A program made the position numbers and the translations under genes. A DNA stretch of 64,000 nt from Blastococcus litoris (GTDB lineage Bacteria; Actinomycetota; Actinomycetes; Mycobacteriales; Geodermatophilaceae): positions 1-64,000 of the forward strand of contig NZ_QCZF01000005.1 of NCBI RefSeq assembly GCF_003075095.1, in the 5' to 3' direction. Below the pieces are notes generated by a model, which was not told the origin of the DNA, did no database searches, and was given only the letters and a program-made list of their open reading frames with translations. Shown piece by piece: positions 1 through 7,761 of this stretch (positions are counted from its first letter, which is position 1; every line of letters begins with the position of its first letter).

Positions 1-1611
1 GTCGGGGAGGTCCTGGTCCGGAGCGGCCTCGGCACCGTCTTCGGCGTCGTGGGCTCGGGCAACTTCGCCGTCACCACCGCGATGGTCGCCGCCGGGGCCC
101 GCTTCGTCGCCGCCCGGCACGAGGGCGGGGCGGCCACGATGGCCGACGCCCACGCCCGGATGTCGGGTGGGGTGACGGCCCTGAGCGTCCACCAGGGCTG
201 CGGGCTGACCAACGCCCTCACGGGCATCACCGAGGCGGCGAAGAGCCGCACCCCGCTGGTCGTCCTGACCGCGGAGGCCACCTCGCGCCGGTCGAACTTC
301 TTCGTCGACCAGCAGGCGCTGGCCGTGGCGGTGGGTGCGGTGTCCCTGCGCGTGGAGGTGGCGGAGGAGGCCGCCGCGACCGCCGCTGCCGCGGTGGCGA
401 CCGCCCGGGACGAGCGGCGGGTCGTCGTCCTCAACCTGCCGCTTGACGTGCAGCAGCTGCCGGCCCCGCCGGGCGGGGTCGTGGCGCCTCCTGCGCTGCG
501 GGGGCAGCCCGCGGCGGACGAGGTGGGCCGGCTGGCCGATGCCCTGCGGCGGGCCCGCCGTCCGGTGTTCGTCGCCGGTCGCGGAGCGCGGGGGAGCGGG
601 TCCCGCGCCGCCCTCGAGGAGCTGGCCGATCGGTGCGGGGCCCTGCTGGCGACGTCGGCGGTGGCGAAGGGGTTGTTCCGCGGGAGCCCCTGGGACCTCG
701 ACGTCTCCGGCGGGTTCGCCACCCCGGTGGCCGCGGAGCTCATCTCCGGGGCCGACCTGGTGGTCGGCTGGGGCTGCGCCCTCAACATGTGGACGATGCG
801 GCACGGCCGGCTCATCGCCGACGACGCCGTCGTCGCGCAGGTGGACCTCGACCCCGAGGCGATCGGCGCCCAGCGGGAGGTGGCGTTCGGCGTGGTCGGC
901 GACGTGCGGGAGGTCGCGCGGGCGGTCACCGGCGCCGTGCCCGGATTCGCCACGGGCTACCGGACGGCCGAGGTGCGCGAGCTGGTCGCCGGCCGCCGCC
1001 GCTGGCGGGACGAGCCGTTCGACGACGAGGGCGGCGCCGGGCTGGTCGACCCCCGGGCCCTCACGATCGCGCTCGACGACCTGCTGCCCGCCGAGCGCGT
1101 GCTCGCCGTGGACTCCGGCAACTTCATGGGCTACCCGAGCATGTTCCTCGACGTGCCCGACGAGTTCGGCTTCTGCTTCACGCAGGCGTTCCAGTCGGTC
1201 GGTCTCGGGCTCGCGACCGCCATCGGCGCCGCCCTCGCCCGGCCCGACCGGCTGCCCGTCGCCGCCCTCGGCGACGGCGGCGCGCTGATGGGTGCCTCGG
1301 AGCTCGAGACCGTCGTGCGGCTCGGCCTGCCGATGGTGGTCGTCGTCTACGACGACGCCGCCTACGGGGCCGAGGTGCACCACTTCGGTCCGGCCGGCCA
1401 CCCGCTGGACGTCGTCCGGTTCCCCGAGACCGACTTCGCCGCGATCGCCCGCGGGTACGGCTTCGAGGCGGTCACGGTCCGGGACGTCCCCGACCTGCAG
1501 CCGTTGCGGCAGTGGCTGGCCGGCCCGCGGTCGGCGCCCTTCCTCGTCGACGCCAAGGTGACCCGGGACCGGCCCTCCTGGTGGCTGGAGGAGGCCTTCC
1601 GCGGGCACTGA
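1..1611 (+). CDS. Thiamine-diphosphate enzyme, acetolactate-synthase-like (5' partial)
   Basis: The frame is open from base 1, so the start lies outside the window; 536 codons are visible. The domain order is that of the acetolactate synthase/benzoylformate decarboxylase superfamily. An N-terminal domain carries the activating glutamate in HEGGAATMADA (codons 40-50). A central domain follows, then a C-terminal pyrophosphate-binding domain starting GDGGALM (codon 424). The Asn-Asn that usually closes this cofactor motif reads Asp-Asp here (VYDDAAYG), so metal binding may differ. No small regulatory subunit or branched-chain amino-acid gene lies beside it, so a catabolic 2-oxo-acid enzyme is as likely as a biosynthetic one. 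The substrate cannot be read from the sequence. It converges on the Nudix gene with 3 bases between the stops. Confidence 0.85.
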   Translation, partial: VGEVLVRSGLGTVFGVVGSGNFAVTTAMVAAGARFVAARHEGGAATMADAHARMSGGVTALSVHQGCGLTNALTGITEAAKSRTPLVVLTAEATSRRSNFFVDQQALAVAVGAVSLRVEVAEEAAATAAAAVATARDERRVVVLNLPLDVQQLPAPPGGVVAPPALRGQPAADEVGRLADALRRARRPVFVAGRGARGSGSRAALEELADRCGALLATSAVAKGLFRGSPWDLDVSGGFATPVAAELISGADLVVGWGCALNMWTMRHGRLIADDAVVAQVDLDPEAIGAQREVAFGVVGDVREVARAVTGAVPGFATGYRTAEVRELVAGRRRWRDEPFDDEGGAGLVDPRALTIALDDLLPAERVLAVDSGNFMGYPSMFLDVPDEFGFCFTQAFQSVGLGLATAIGAALARPDRLPVAALGDGGALMGASELETVVRLGLPMVVVVYDDAAYGAEVHHFGPAGHPLDVVRFPETDFAAIARGYGFEAVTVRDVPDLQPLRQWLAGPRSAPFLVDAKVTRDRPSWWLEEAFRGH

Positions 1612-1614
1612 CGC

Positions 1615-2250
1615 TCAGCGCCAGGCGAACACCGGCTGCTCGAGATGGTCGACCCGGGCGACCTCGCCACGGCAGGCGATGCGGCAGAACTGGTGGATGA
1701 CCGCGGCGGTCGGCGCGTGCAGGTGCCGGCCCAGCAGCGGCAGCGCGATCACCGGGGCGGAGGACTCCGGTATGCGGGTGAAGAGGGGCTCGACGTCCAG
1801 GTCGGCCAACGGGATCTGCAGGACCTCGGCCACCTCCGCCTCGTCACCCACCAGGTCACCCACCTCGCCGGCCCAGCAGACCACCGGTGTCATCACGTAC
1901 CCGGAGCGGGTCACGTAGTCGTCGAGCACGCCCAGGACGTCGGCGGGGCCGACGGTCAGGAGCACCTCCTCCTCCAGCTCGCGGAGCGCGCAGTCGACGA
2001 CGGTCTCGTCCGGGTCGAGGCGCCCGCCGGGCAGGGCCCACTGCCCGGCGTGCGCGCGGAGGCCGGCGGCGCGGCGGGTGATGACGAGGGCCGGCCGGCC
2101 CTCGTACTCGGTCACGCAGAGCGCCACAGCAGCCTGCCGGAGGTCGGGGCGGTGCGCCGGACGCCGCGGGAAGTCCCGCAGGCGCCCGGCCACCGCCGTC
2201 CGGTCGACCGCTCCGGTGGTGCCGTCAGACGGAGGAGGGGGAACCGGCAT
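1615..2250 (-). CDS. Nudix hydrolase
   Basis: A 211-residue Nudix protein that should hydrolyse a nucleoside diphosphate linked to another group. The Nudix box lies at about residues 76-98 (GGRLDPDE, seven residues, then RELEEEV). The glycine near the end of the consensus is Leu. The preceding RAAGLRAHAGQWALPGG resembles the region before the box in CoA pyrophosphatases, so NudL-like activity is possible. I chose the ATG at 2250 because GGAGGAGGA (2262-2270) lies 11 bases upstream, although this start falls 26 bases inside the upstream coiled-coil gene. The ATG is followed by a Pro-rich leader, and the next in-frame GTG lacks a ribosome binding site. It is the last gene of a minus-strand unit headed by flavohemoglobin. 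Confidence 0.85.
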   Translation of the reverse strand: MPVPPPPSDGTTGAVDRTAVAGRLRDFPRRPAHRPDLRQAAVALCVTEYEGRPALVITRRAAGLRAHAGQWALPGGRLDPDETVVDCALRELEEEVLLTVGPADVLGVLDDYVTRSGYVMTPVVCWAGEVGDLVGDEAEVAEVLQIPLADLDVEPLFTRIPESSAPVIALPLLGRHLHAPTAAVIHQFCRIACRGEVARVDHLEQPVFAWR

Positions 2251-2980
2251 TGGCCGGGACGTCCTCCTCCGCGGGGGCGGCCTGCGCGACGGTGTTGTCC
2301 GAGAACGCGGTGGCCCCACCCTGCTGGGGCTCCCGGTTCGAGCGCTGCGCCGGTGGACGCGGTGGCCCCTGGGGGATGGCGGCGGGGTCGGCCCTGCCCC
2401 ACTCGGTCTCCACGTCGGTGATCAGCGCCTCGAGGTAGGAGCGCAGCTGCACGCGGACCGCCGAACCGAACGCCTTGAGGTAGGCCACCTGCTCCTCGAG
2501 CTCCTCGACGCTGCGACCCGGTGCGTCCGCGCCGGCCGGCGCCGGCCCGGTCATGCGGGCCGCCGCCTCCTGGGCCGCCTGGATGATCGCGCCCGCCCTC
2601 TCGCGCGCCTCCTGGAGCTCCTCCTCGTAGACGCTGCGCGCCTCGCTGGTCATCTGCCGGCTGAACTCCTCCGCCTCGGCGACGTAGGCGTCCGCCGTCT
2701 GCTGCGCCGCCGACAGGATGCGCACCGCCTGGTCGCTCGGCGCCTCGTGCACCGGCGCGCCGTCCACGGCGGCCCGCAGCGCGCGCACCTCGTCGCGGAG
2801 CGCTGCCTTCTCGGCGATGTGCCGGGCCAGCTCCTCGGCCACCCGGCTCATCACCCGGTCGACCTCGGTGTCGACGTAGCCCGGCCGCAGCATCGAGGCA
2901 CGGGTGAACCGCACGTTCTGGACGTCGGCCGGGTGCAGGCCGCGCTCCTCGCCGGTGGGCTCGTTCTGGACGCTGCTCAT
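2225..2980 (-). CDS. DivIVA-like coiled-coil protein
   Basis: 251 residues. The N-terminus (NVRFTRASMLRPGYVDTEVD, residues 22-41) matches the DivIVA/Wag31 pattern of an aromatic-basic patch followed by a Gly-Tyr turn and a Glu-Val-Asp helix start. A long helix with heptads follows to about residue 215, rich in Ala, Glu and Arg, and then a Pro/Gln-rich disordered tail. DivIVA proteins bind curved membrane and recruit partners at poles or septa. This one is shorter than the main cell-pole protein and is probably an accessory paralogue. Its ATG overlaps the stop of the globin-reductase gene by 4 bases (ATGA), so the two are translationally coupled, an unusual pairing. There is no membrane segment. 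Confidence 0.8.
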   Translation of the reverse strand: MSSVQNEPTGEERGLHPADVQNVRFTRASMLRPGYVDTEVDRVMSRVAEELARHIAEKAALRDEVRALRAAVDGAPVHEAPSDQAVRILSAAQQTADAYVAEAEEFSRQMTSEARSVYEEELQEARERAGAIIQAAQEAAARMTGPAPAGADAPGRSVEELEEQVAYLKAFGSAVRVQLRSYLEALITDVETEWGRADPAAIPQGPPRPPAQRSNREPQQGGATAFSDNTVAQAAPAEEDVPANAGSPSSV

Positions 2981-4116
2981 TCGGTCACCTCTCCGTCAAG
3001 ACTGGGCCCCGGTCGGCTGGGGGCGAAGACCTCGCTGTGGATGCGCTGCGCGGGCACCCCGTGCGCCTGCAGCCGGGCGGTCGTGTCGTCGACCATCGCG
3101 CCCGGTCCGGCGACGTAGACCTCCCGGCTGAGCCAGGGGCCGTGCCGCATGACCACGTCACCCACGTCCCCGTGCTCGAGGGAGGAGACCTTGTCCTCGG
3201 AGACGGCCAGGGTGACCGTCAGCCACGGGTTCTCCTGCTCGAGCCGGCGCAGGTCCGCCCGGTCGTAGTGGTGGTCGTCGTTGCGGGCCCCCACGAACAG
3301 GTCGACCCGCCGGGCCGGCCCGTGGCGGGCCACCTGGTCGACCAGCGCCTTCAGCGGCGCCAGCCCCATGCCGCCGGCCACGAGCAGCAGGTCGCGATCC
3401 GACTCGCCGGAGAGCGAGATGTGCCCGACGGGCGGGCCGAGCCGCACGACGTCGCCCACCCGCAGCCTGCGGACCAGCGCGGAGCTCACCGGACCGCCGT
3501 CGCGGGCCTTGACGTGGATCTCCAGCAGGCCGTCGGGGCGAGGCGCATTGGCGGGGGAGTAGTAGCGCCACAGCCGTGGCCGGATGTCGGTCTCCAGCGA
3601 CAGGGACTGCCCGGCCAGGTAGTCGTAGCGGGTGCGCGGCCGCAGCTGGAGGACGGCGACGTCGATCGCCCGCGTCTCGTGCCCGACGACGTCGGCGTCC
3701 CACCAGGCCGGTGCCTCGGCGGCCTCGTCGGCCGCCGCGATCATCACCTCGGCGACGAGGGTGTAGGCCTCGGTCCAGTCCTTGGCGAGCTCGGGGCTCC
3801 ACTCGTCGTCGAAGTGCTCGAGGGTGGCCAGCAGGCTCGCCCCGACGGCCGGGTAGTGCGCGGCGAGCGTCCCGAACTTGCGGTGGTCGCGGCCGAGCTG
3901 CTGGAGGATCGGCACCAGCGCGTCGAGGTCGTCGACCCGCGCGACGACGTCGCCGAGCGCGCTGAAGAGCCGGTCGCGCTGGTGGGCCATCGAGACCGGG
4001 AACATCGCCCGCGTCTCGGGATGGCTCAGGAACAGGTGCGAGTAGAAGTACAGCGGGGCCTCGTCGCCGGTGGCCGCGGCCTTCGCGAAGTTGGCCCGCA
4101 TCGCGGGGATGTCCAC
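2977..4116 (-). CDS. Globin-reductase (flavohemoglobin-like, second copy)
   Basis: 379 residues. A globin domain fills residues 1 to about 135, with the CD1 Phe in TRAMFPVS and the proximal His in GRDHRKFG. An FAD/NAD(P) reductase of the ferredoxin-reductase type follows, with the FAD signature RYYSPAN and the nucleotide-binding GGMGLAPL. This is the layout of NO dioxygenases, but the protein differs strongly from the upstream flavohemoglobin and is shorter. It is probably a separate lineage with another electron acceptor or gas ligand. The GTG at 4116 is preceded by AGGAG at good spacing. The gene sits 61 bases after the flavohemoglobin, with a hairpin between them, and is coupled to the DivIVA-like gene. 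Confidence 0.85.
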   Translation of the reverse strand: MDIPAMRANFAKAAATGDEAPLYFYSHLFLSHPETRAMFPVSMAHQRDRLFSALGDVVARVDDLDALVPILQQLGRDHRKFGTLAAHYPAVGASLLATLEHFDDEWSPELAKDWTEAYTLVAEVMIAAADEAAEAPAWWDADVVGHETRAIDVAVLQLRPRTRYDYLAGQSLSLETDIRPRLWRYYSPANAPRPDGLLEIHVKARDGGPVSSALVRRLRVGDVVRLGPPVGHISLSGESDRDLLLVAGGMGLAPLKALVDQVARHGPARRVDLFVGARNDDHHYDRADLRRLEQENPWLTVTLAVSEDKVSSLEHGDVGDVVMRHGPWLSREVYVAGPGAMVDDTTARLQAHGVPAQRIHSEVFAPSRPGPSLDGEVTE

Positions 4117-4137
4117 GCGCAGCTCCTAGAGGGAGAC

Positions 4138-4161
4138 GCCGTCCGGGCGGTGCCGGACGGC
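4138..4161 (-). terminator. Intercistronic hairpin, possible attenuating terminator
   Basis: A perfect 9-base inverted repeat (GCCGTCCGG and CCGGACGGC) with a 6-base loop lies between the two globin genes. No T tract follows in the minus direction, so it may reduce rather than stop read-through, or protect the 3' end of the flavohemoglobin message. Confidence 0.45.
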
Positions 4162-4177
4162 GGGTGGGCAGGTCGGG

Positions 4178-5434
4178 TCAGGCGCTGTGGCGGCCGGCGC
4201 GCTCCGTGGCGCCGGGTGTCTCCTCCGTCGCGAGGTCGGCCTGCCACAGGTCGGGCCCGAACACCTCGTACTGGATGTCGCGGGCCGGGACGCCTCGCTC
4301 GATCAGCGCGCTGCGCACCGCCTGCATGAACGGCAGCGGTCCGCAGAGGTAGTACAGGGCGCCCCACGGCAGCTCCACGTCGCCCAGGTCCATCTGCCCC
4401 TGCCGCACGCCGTCGACCGGGAGCGAGCACTCCGCGCCGCTCTCGAACCAGACGTGCACCTGGCCGTTCGCCAGCTTCCGCACGTCGTCGAGCACCTGCT
4501 GGCGCAGCGGCCACGACGCCTCGTCGGCGTCGGCGTGCCACAGCCGGACGTCGAGGTGCGAGCCGGCCTCGACGAGGTGCGAGAGCATGCCGGCCATCGG
4601 GGTGATGCCGATGCCGGCGCTGGCGAAGACCACCGGGCGGCCGGAGTCGTCGAGGACGACGTCGCCGAAGGGCAGCGACATGGTCAGCCGGTCCCCGACG
4701 TCCACCGTGTCGCAGAGGAGGTTGGACACCTCGCCGTCGGGCTTGCCCCCGCCGCTGACCCGCTTGACCGAGAACTGGCGGTGCTGGCCGTCGTCGGCAC
4801 GGGTGAGGCTGTACTGCCGCGGCTGCCGCACGCCGTCGGGCATGGGTACCTGCACGGTCACGTACTGGCCGGGCAGGGAGGTCTTCACCAGCCGGTCGTC
4901 GACCTTGCGCATCCGGAAGGTGACGACGTCGTCGGTCTCGCGGACCTTCTCCGCGACCTCCCACTCGCGCCAGACCGTCTCGGGGCGCACCCCGCGGGCG
5001 CTGTACAGCCCCCGCTCCTGGTTGATCAGGGCGTACGCCATCAGCCAGTAGACCTCGTCCCACGCGGCCGCCACCTCGGGCGTGACCGCGTCGCCGAGCA
5101 CGTCGACGATGGCCCAGAACAGGTGCTCGTGGACGACGTCGTACTGGGCCGGCGTGATGCCGAGCGAGGCGTGCTTGTGCGCGATCCGCGACAGCAGGTG
5201 CTCCGGCAGCTGCTCGGGCACCTTCACCAGCGAGCTCGCGAAGACGGCCACCGAGCCGGCCAGCGCCAGCTGCTGGGTCTGCTCGGCCTGGTTCCCGCGG
5301 TTGAACACGCCGTCGAACAGCTCGGGGTGCTGCCCGAACAGGTGGCGGTAGAAGCGGGTGGCGATCTCCGGGATGTTCTCCGCGACCACCGGAAGGGTCG
5401 CCTCGATCACGGGACGGGATCGATCGGAAAGCAC
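4178..5434 (-). CDS. hmp: Flavohemoglobin, nitric oxide dioxygenase
   Basis: 418 residues, the normal length for Hmp. The globin domain has the B10 Tyr (FYRHLF), the CD1 Phe (DGVFN), an E7-region Gln and the proximal His in AHKHASLG. The FAD domain carries RQYSLT, and the NAD(P) domain has GIGITPM and a C-terminal YLCGP. Hmp uses NAD(P)H and O2 to turn NO into nitrate in the cytoplasm. The GTG at 5434 follows AAGGAGGA with ideal spacing; the longer upstream frame has no such site. It is the first gene of the unit and is divergent from a sulfotransferase gene. An inverted repeat in the shared upstream region may be its operator. Confidence 0.92.
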   Translation of the reverse strand: MLSDRSRPVIEATLPVVAENIPEIATRFYRHLFGQHPELFDGVFNRGNQAEQTQQLALAGSVAVFASSLVKVPEQLPEHLLSRIAHKHASLGITPAQYDVVHEHLFWAIVDVLGDAVTPEVAAAWDEVYWLMAYALINQERGLYSARGVRPETVWREWEVAEKVRETDDVVTFRMRKVDDRLVKTSLPGQYVTVQVPMPDGVRQPRQYSLTRADDGQHRQFSVKRVSGGGKPDGEVSNLLCDTVDVGDRLTMSLPFGDVVLDDSGRPVVFASAGIGITPMAGMLSHLVEAGSHLDVRLWHADADEASWPLRQQVLDDVRKLANGQVHVWFESGAECSLPVDGVRQGQMDLGDVELPWGALYYLCGPLPFMQAVRSALIERGVPARDIQYEVFGPDLWQADLATEETPGATERAGRHSA

Positions 5435-5524
5435 GTGTCCTCCTTGCCAGTCGACTAGCCCCCCGCTGGCGCGGTCACGTTCCGCTCTGCACCCGCTACC
5501 CGTCCGCACCGATCCCAGACGTAC

Positions 5525-5553
5525 GAATTCCGCCCGGGCGTGTCGCGGAACTC
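5525..5553. promoter_or_regulatory. Inverted repeat upstream of hmp
   Basis: GAATTCCGC (5525-5533) and GCGGAACTC (5545-5553) pair at 8 of 9 positions across an 11-base spacer, about 90 bases upstream of hmp and 22 bases before the divergent sulfotransferase. A regulator dimer could bind here. I cannot assign it to NsrR or any named family from sequence alone. Confidence 0.35.
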
Positions 5554-5574
5554 CGCCGCGGGCACCCGCGGGGC

Positions 5575-6318
5575 GTGGACGGGATCGCCGGAGCGCTGCC
5601 GGACGTGGTGATCATCGGCGCGATGAAGTGCGGGACGACGTCGCTGCACGCCTACCTGGACGCGCACCCCGACGTGGCGATGTCCGAGCCCAAGGAGCTC
5701 AACTTCTTCGTCGGGCCCGCCGACCGCGCCGGGGACTGGACCGAGGGCAACTGGCACCGCGGGGTCGCCTGGTACGCCGGGCAGTTCGATGCCCGCGCCC
5801 GCGTGCGAGGGGAGAGCTCGCCGGGATACACGTCTCCGGACCACCCCGAGGTGGCCGGCCGGATGGCGGAGGTCGTCCCGGGCGCCCGCCTGGTCTACGC
5901 CGTCCGGGACCCGGTCGACCGGGCGGTGTCCCAGTACTGGCACCACCGGCGGGACGGGACCGAGCCCCGGCCGCCGGAGGAGGCGCTGCTGGACCCGGCG
6001 AGCCAGTACGTGGCGCGCGGCCGCTACCTCGAGCGGCTGGAGCCGTTCCTGGCGGCCGGAGCATTCGAGGGGCGGATCACCGTCGTGGCCCAGGAGGACC
6101 TCCGCGACCGTCCGCGGGCGACGATGCGCCGGCTCTTCGAGCAGCTCGGGCTCGACGACCACTGGTCGTCGGCCATGGAGCAGCGCCGCAACGCCGCTCC
6201 TGACCGGCCCGCGCCGGTGGACGCGGCCGTGCGGGAACGGCTGCGCGCGGCCCTCCGGGACGATGCCGAGCGGCTGCGCGAGGTCACGGGGGAGGAGTTC
6301 GCGGCCTGGTCGCTCTGA
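5575..6318 (+). CDS. PAPS-dependent sulfotransferase
   Basis: 247 residues. The 5'-phosphosulfate loop is IIGAMKCGTTSL near the N-terminus and the 3'-phosphate site is AVRDPVDRAVSQY near residue 109. Both are diagnostic of cytosolic/Stf0-like sulfotransferases that move sulfate from PAPS to a hydroxyl or amine. The acceptor is unknown; sulfated lipids or carbohydrates are common in Actinobacteria. The GTG start at 5575 has only a weak purine stretch upstream. The gene stands alone, and its 3' end overlaps the convergent BrkB gene by 35 bases. Confidence 0.85.
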   Translation: MDGIAGALPDVVIIGAMKCGTTSLHAYLDAHPDVAMSEPKELNFFVGPADRAGDWTEGNWHRGVAWYAGQFDARARVRGESSPGYTSPDHPEVAGRMAEVVPGARLVYAVRDPVDRAVSQYWHHRRDGTEPRPPEEALLDPASQYVARGRYLERLEPFLAAGAFEGRITVVAQEDLRDRPRATMRRLFEQLGLDDHWSSAMEQRRNAAPDRPAPVDAAVRERLRAALRDDAERLREVTGEEFAAWSL

Positions 6319-7276
6319 CACCGTCCGGCGGGGTGCTGTCGGCGACGACGGCACCCCGCTCGCCCAGCGGCCGGTCGGGGCCGACCGTGGAGTCCCGGAG
6401 CGTCTGCCGCTCGGCCTCCGCGTTGACCGCCGCACCGAGGATCACCAGGAAGACGCTGATCCACAGCCACAGCATGCTGATCGCCACCCCGGCCAGCGAG
6501 CCGTAGGTCGACTCGTAGCTGCCCAGGCTCTGCACGTAGGCGAACAGGCCGATGGAGGTGGCCAGCCAGAGGACCGTCGCCACGGCGGCACCCGTGCTGG
6601 TCCACCGCCAGCGGGCCTGCCGCCGGTCGGGGGCGAACCGGTAGAGCACCGCCAGCACCACGGCCATGAGCGTGGCCAGCGCCAGCCAGGTGAAGGCGGG
6701 GCCCAGCGCACGGATCGTGGACGGCGCGCGGTCGAGCGCGTCGGAGATCACCTCGGCCACGGCGATCGCCCCACCCACCACCAGCGCGCCGCCCAGCACG
6801 AACAGGAGCCCGAGCCCCATGCGGCGCAGCAGGCCGCGGGTCTCCGTCTCGTGGTAGGCGAGGGTCAGCGCGTCGATGAGGTAGGTCGCCGCCGTCGTCG
6901 CCGTCCAGAGGGCGAGGACGAGACCGGTGATCCCGCGGACCGTGAGCACGTGCGTCGAGGCCGTCGTGATCGTCGTCAGCTGCTCGGCGACGAGCGGCTC
7001 CAGCTCGGGCGGCAGCGTCCGGGCCACCCCGGAGAGCTGGTCGAGCGCCTCGGCCGGCGTGGTCACCGCTCCGTACACCGACACGGCGGTGACCAGCATC
7101 GGCGCGATGGACAGCAGCGCGAAGAACGAGATGCCGGCGCTGAGCAGCAGAAGCCGGTCGTTGAGGACGTGCCGCACCACGCGCCGCAGGATGCTGCCCC
7201 AGTGCCGCGCCGGAATGCGGTGCGGCCACGAGGCGTCGCTCGCCCGGCCCCGGGAGCCGCTGTGCACCTCCGCCAT
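6284..7276 (-). CDS. YihY/BrkB family inner-membrane protein
   Basis: 330 residues with about six membrane segments. It shows the family pattern: an N-terminal helix with DRLLLLSAGISFFALLS, paired helices in the middle, and a C-terminal GVAISMLWLWISVFLVILG before a charged, Pro-rich tail. BrkB/YihY proteins (once annotated as ribonuclease BN) are membrane proteins of unsettled function. I start at the ATG at 7276, where the recognisable protein begins; the open frame runs further upstream as non-conserved sequence. It is transcribed away from the protease operon. Confidence 0.85.
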   Translation of the reverse strand: MAEVHSGSRGRASDASWPHRIPARHWGSILRRVVRHVLNDRLLLLSAGISFFALLSIAPMLVTAVSVYGAVTTPAEALDQLSGVARTLPPELEPLVAEQLTTITTASTHVLTVRGITGLVLALWTATTAATYLIDALTLAYHETETRGLLRRMGLGLLFVLGGALVVGGAIAVAEVISDALDRAPSTIRALGPAFTWLALATLMAVVLAVLYRFAPDRRQARWRWTSTGAAVATVLWLATSIGLFAYVQSLGSYESTYGSLAGVAISMLWLWISVFLVILGAAVNAEAERQTLRDSTVGPDRPLGERGAVVADSTPPDGVRATRPRTPPP

Positions 7277-7387
7277 GCGCTGACGTGTTCCCCCGTCGCG
7301 GGCCGCTGACCCGTCGCCGTGACGCTGCGGTGACGCCGGCCCACGAGGCTGACCGGCACGGGCCGGTGTCACGACCGGGGGGAGCCC

Positions 7388-7717
7388 ATGGATCTCGAGC
7401 TGCGCTTCGACGGGCTGGACGACGACGTCCTCGACGCCGTCGTGGACGTGCGCGTCGCCGACCTCGCGGTGGCCGACGCGCCGGCGGACGGCCCGGCCGC
7501 CTCGTCGTCCGATCTCACGGTGACGGCGGCCCGGCCGACGGTCCGGGTGACCCTCGACCTGCCGGTCGGCGGCGGGATGTACGAGCCCGGGCTGCTGGTC
7601 CGGGTGCGGGGCCGGACGGCGGACGACGCCCGGGTCGAGTTCTTCACCACGAGCGCCACCCCGGTGGCGGAGCCGGCGGCGGGTCCGGTGCGGGTGCACC
7701 TGTCCCGGATCGCCTGA
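7388..7717 (+). CDS. Small beta-rich hypothetical protein
   Basis: 109 residues, acidic, with alternating hydrophobic strands (LTVTAARPTVRVTLDLPVGGG, then LLVRVRG and RVEFFTT) that suggest a small beta sandwich. There is no signal peptide, lipobox or transmembrane segment. I do not recognise the family; a resemblance to the YbaY/YscW type of small strand-rich domain is only impressionistic. A GGGGGAG ribosome binding site precedes the ATG. The protease gene begins 44 bases downstream on the same strand, so the two probably share a transcript and this may be an inhibitor, chaperone or cofactor of the protease. Confidence 0.6.
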   Translation: MDLELRFDGLDDDVLDAVVDVRVADLAVADAPADGPAASSSDLTVTAARPTVRVTLDLPVGGGMYEPGLLVRVRGRTADDARVEFFTTSATPVAEPAAGPVRVHLSRIA

Positions 7718-7761
7718 CACCTGCAGCACGACACGGCAGCACGACCTTGGAGATGGTGGGC

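Noticed and set aside
633-1700. A 355-codon frame on the plus strand inside the TPP enzyme gene.
   Set aside because: Almost entirely Arg/Gly/Ala/Pro, a frame shadow of the real gene at high G+C.
2977-5434. The two globin-reductases as a recent tandem duplication.
   Set aside because: The proteins differ in length, motifs and nearly all residues, so they are separate lineages.
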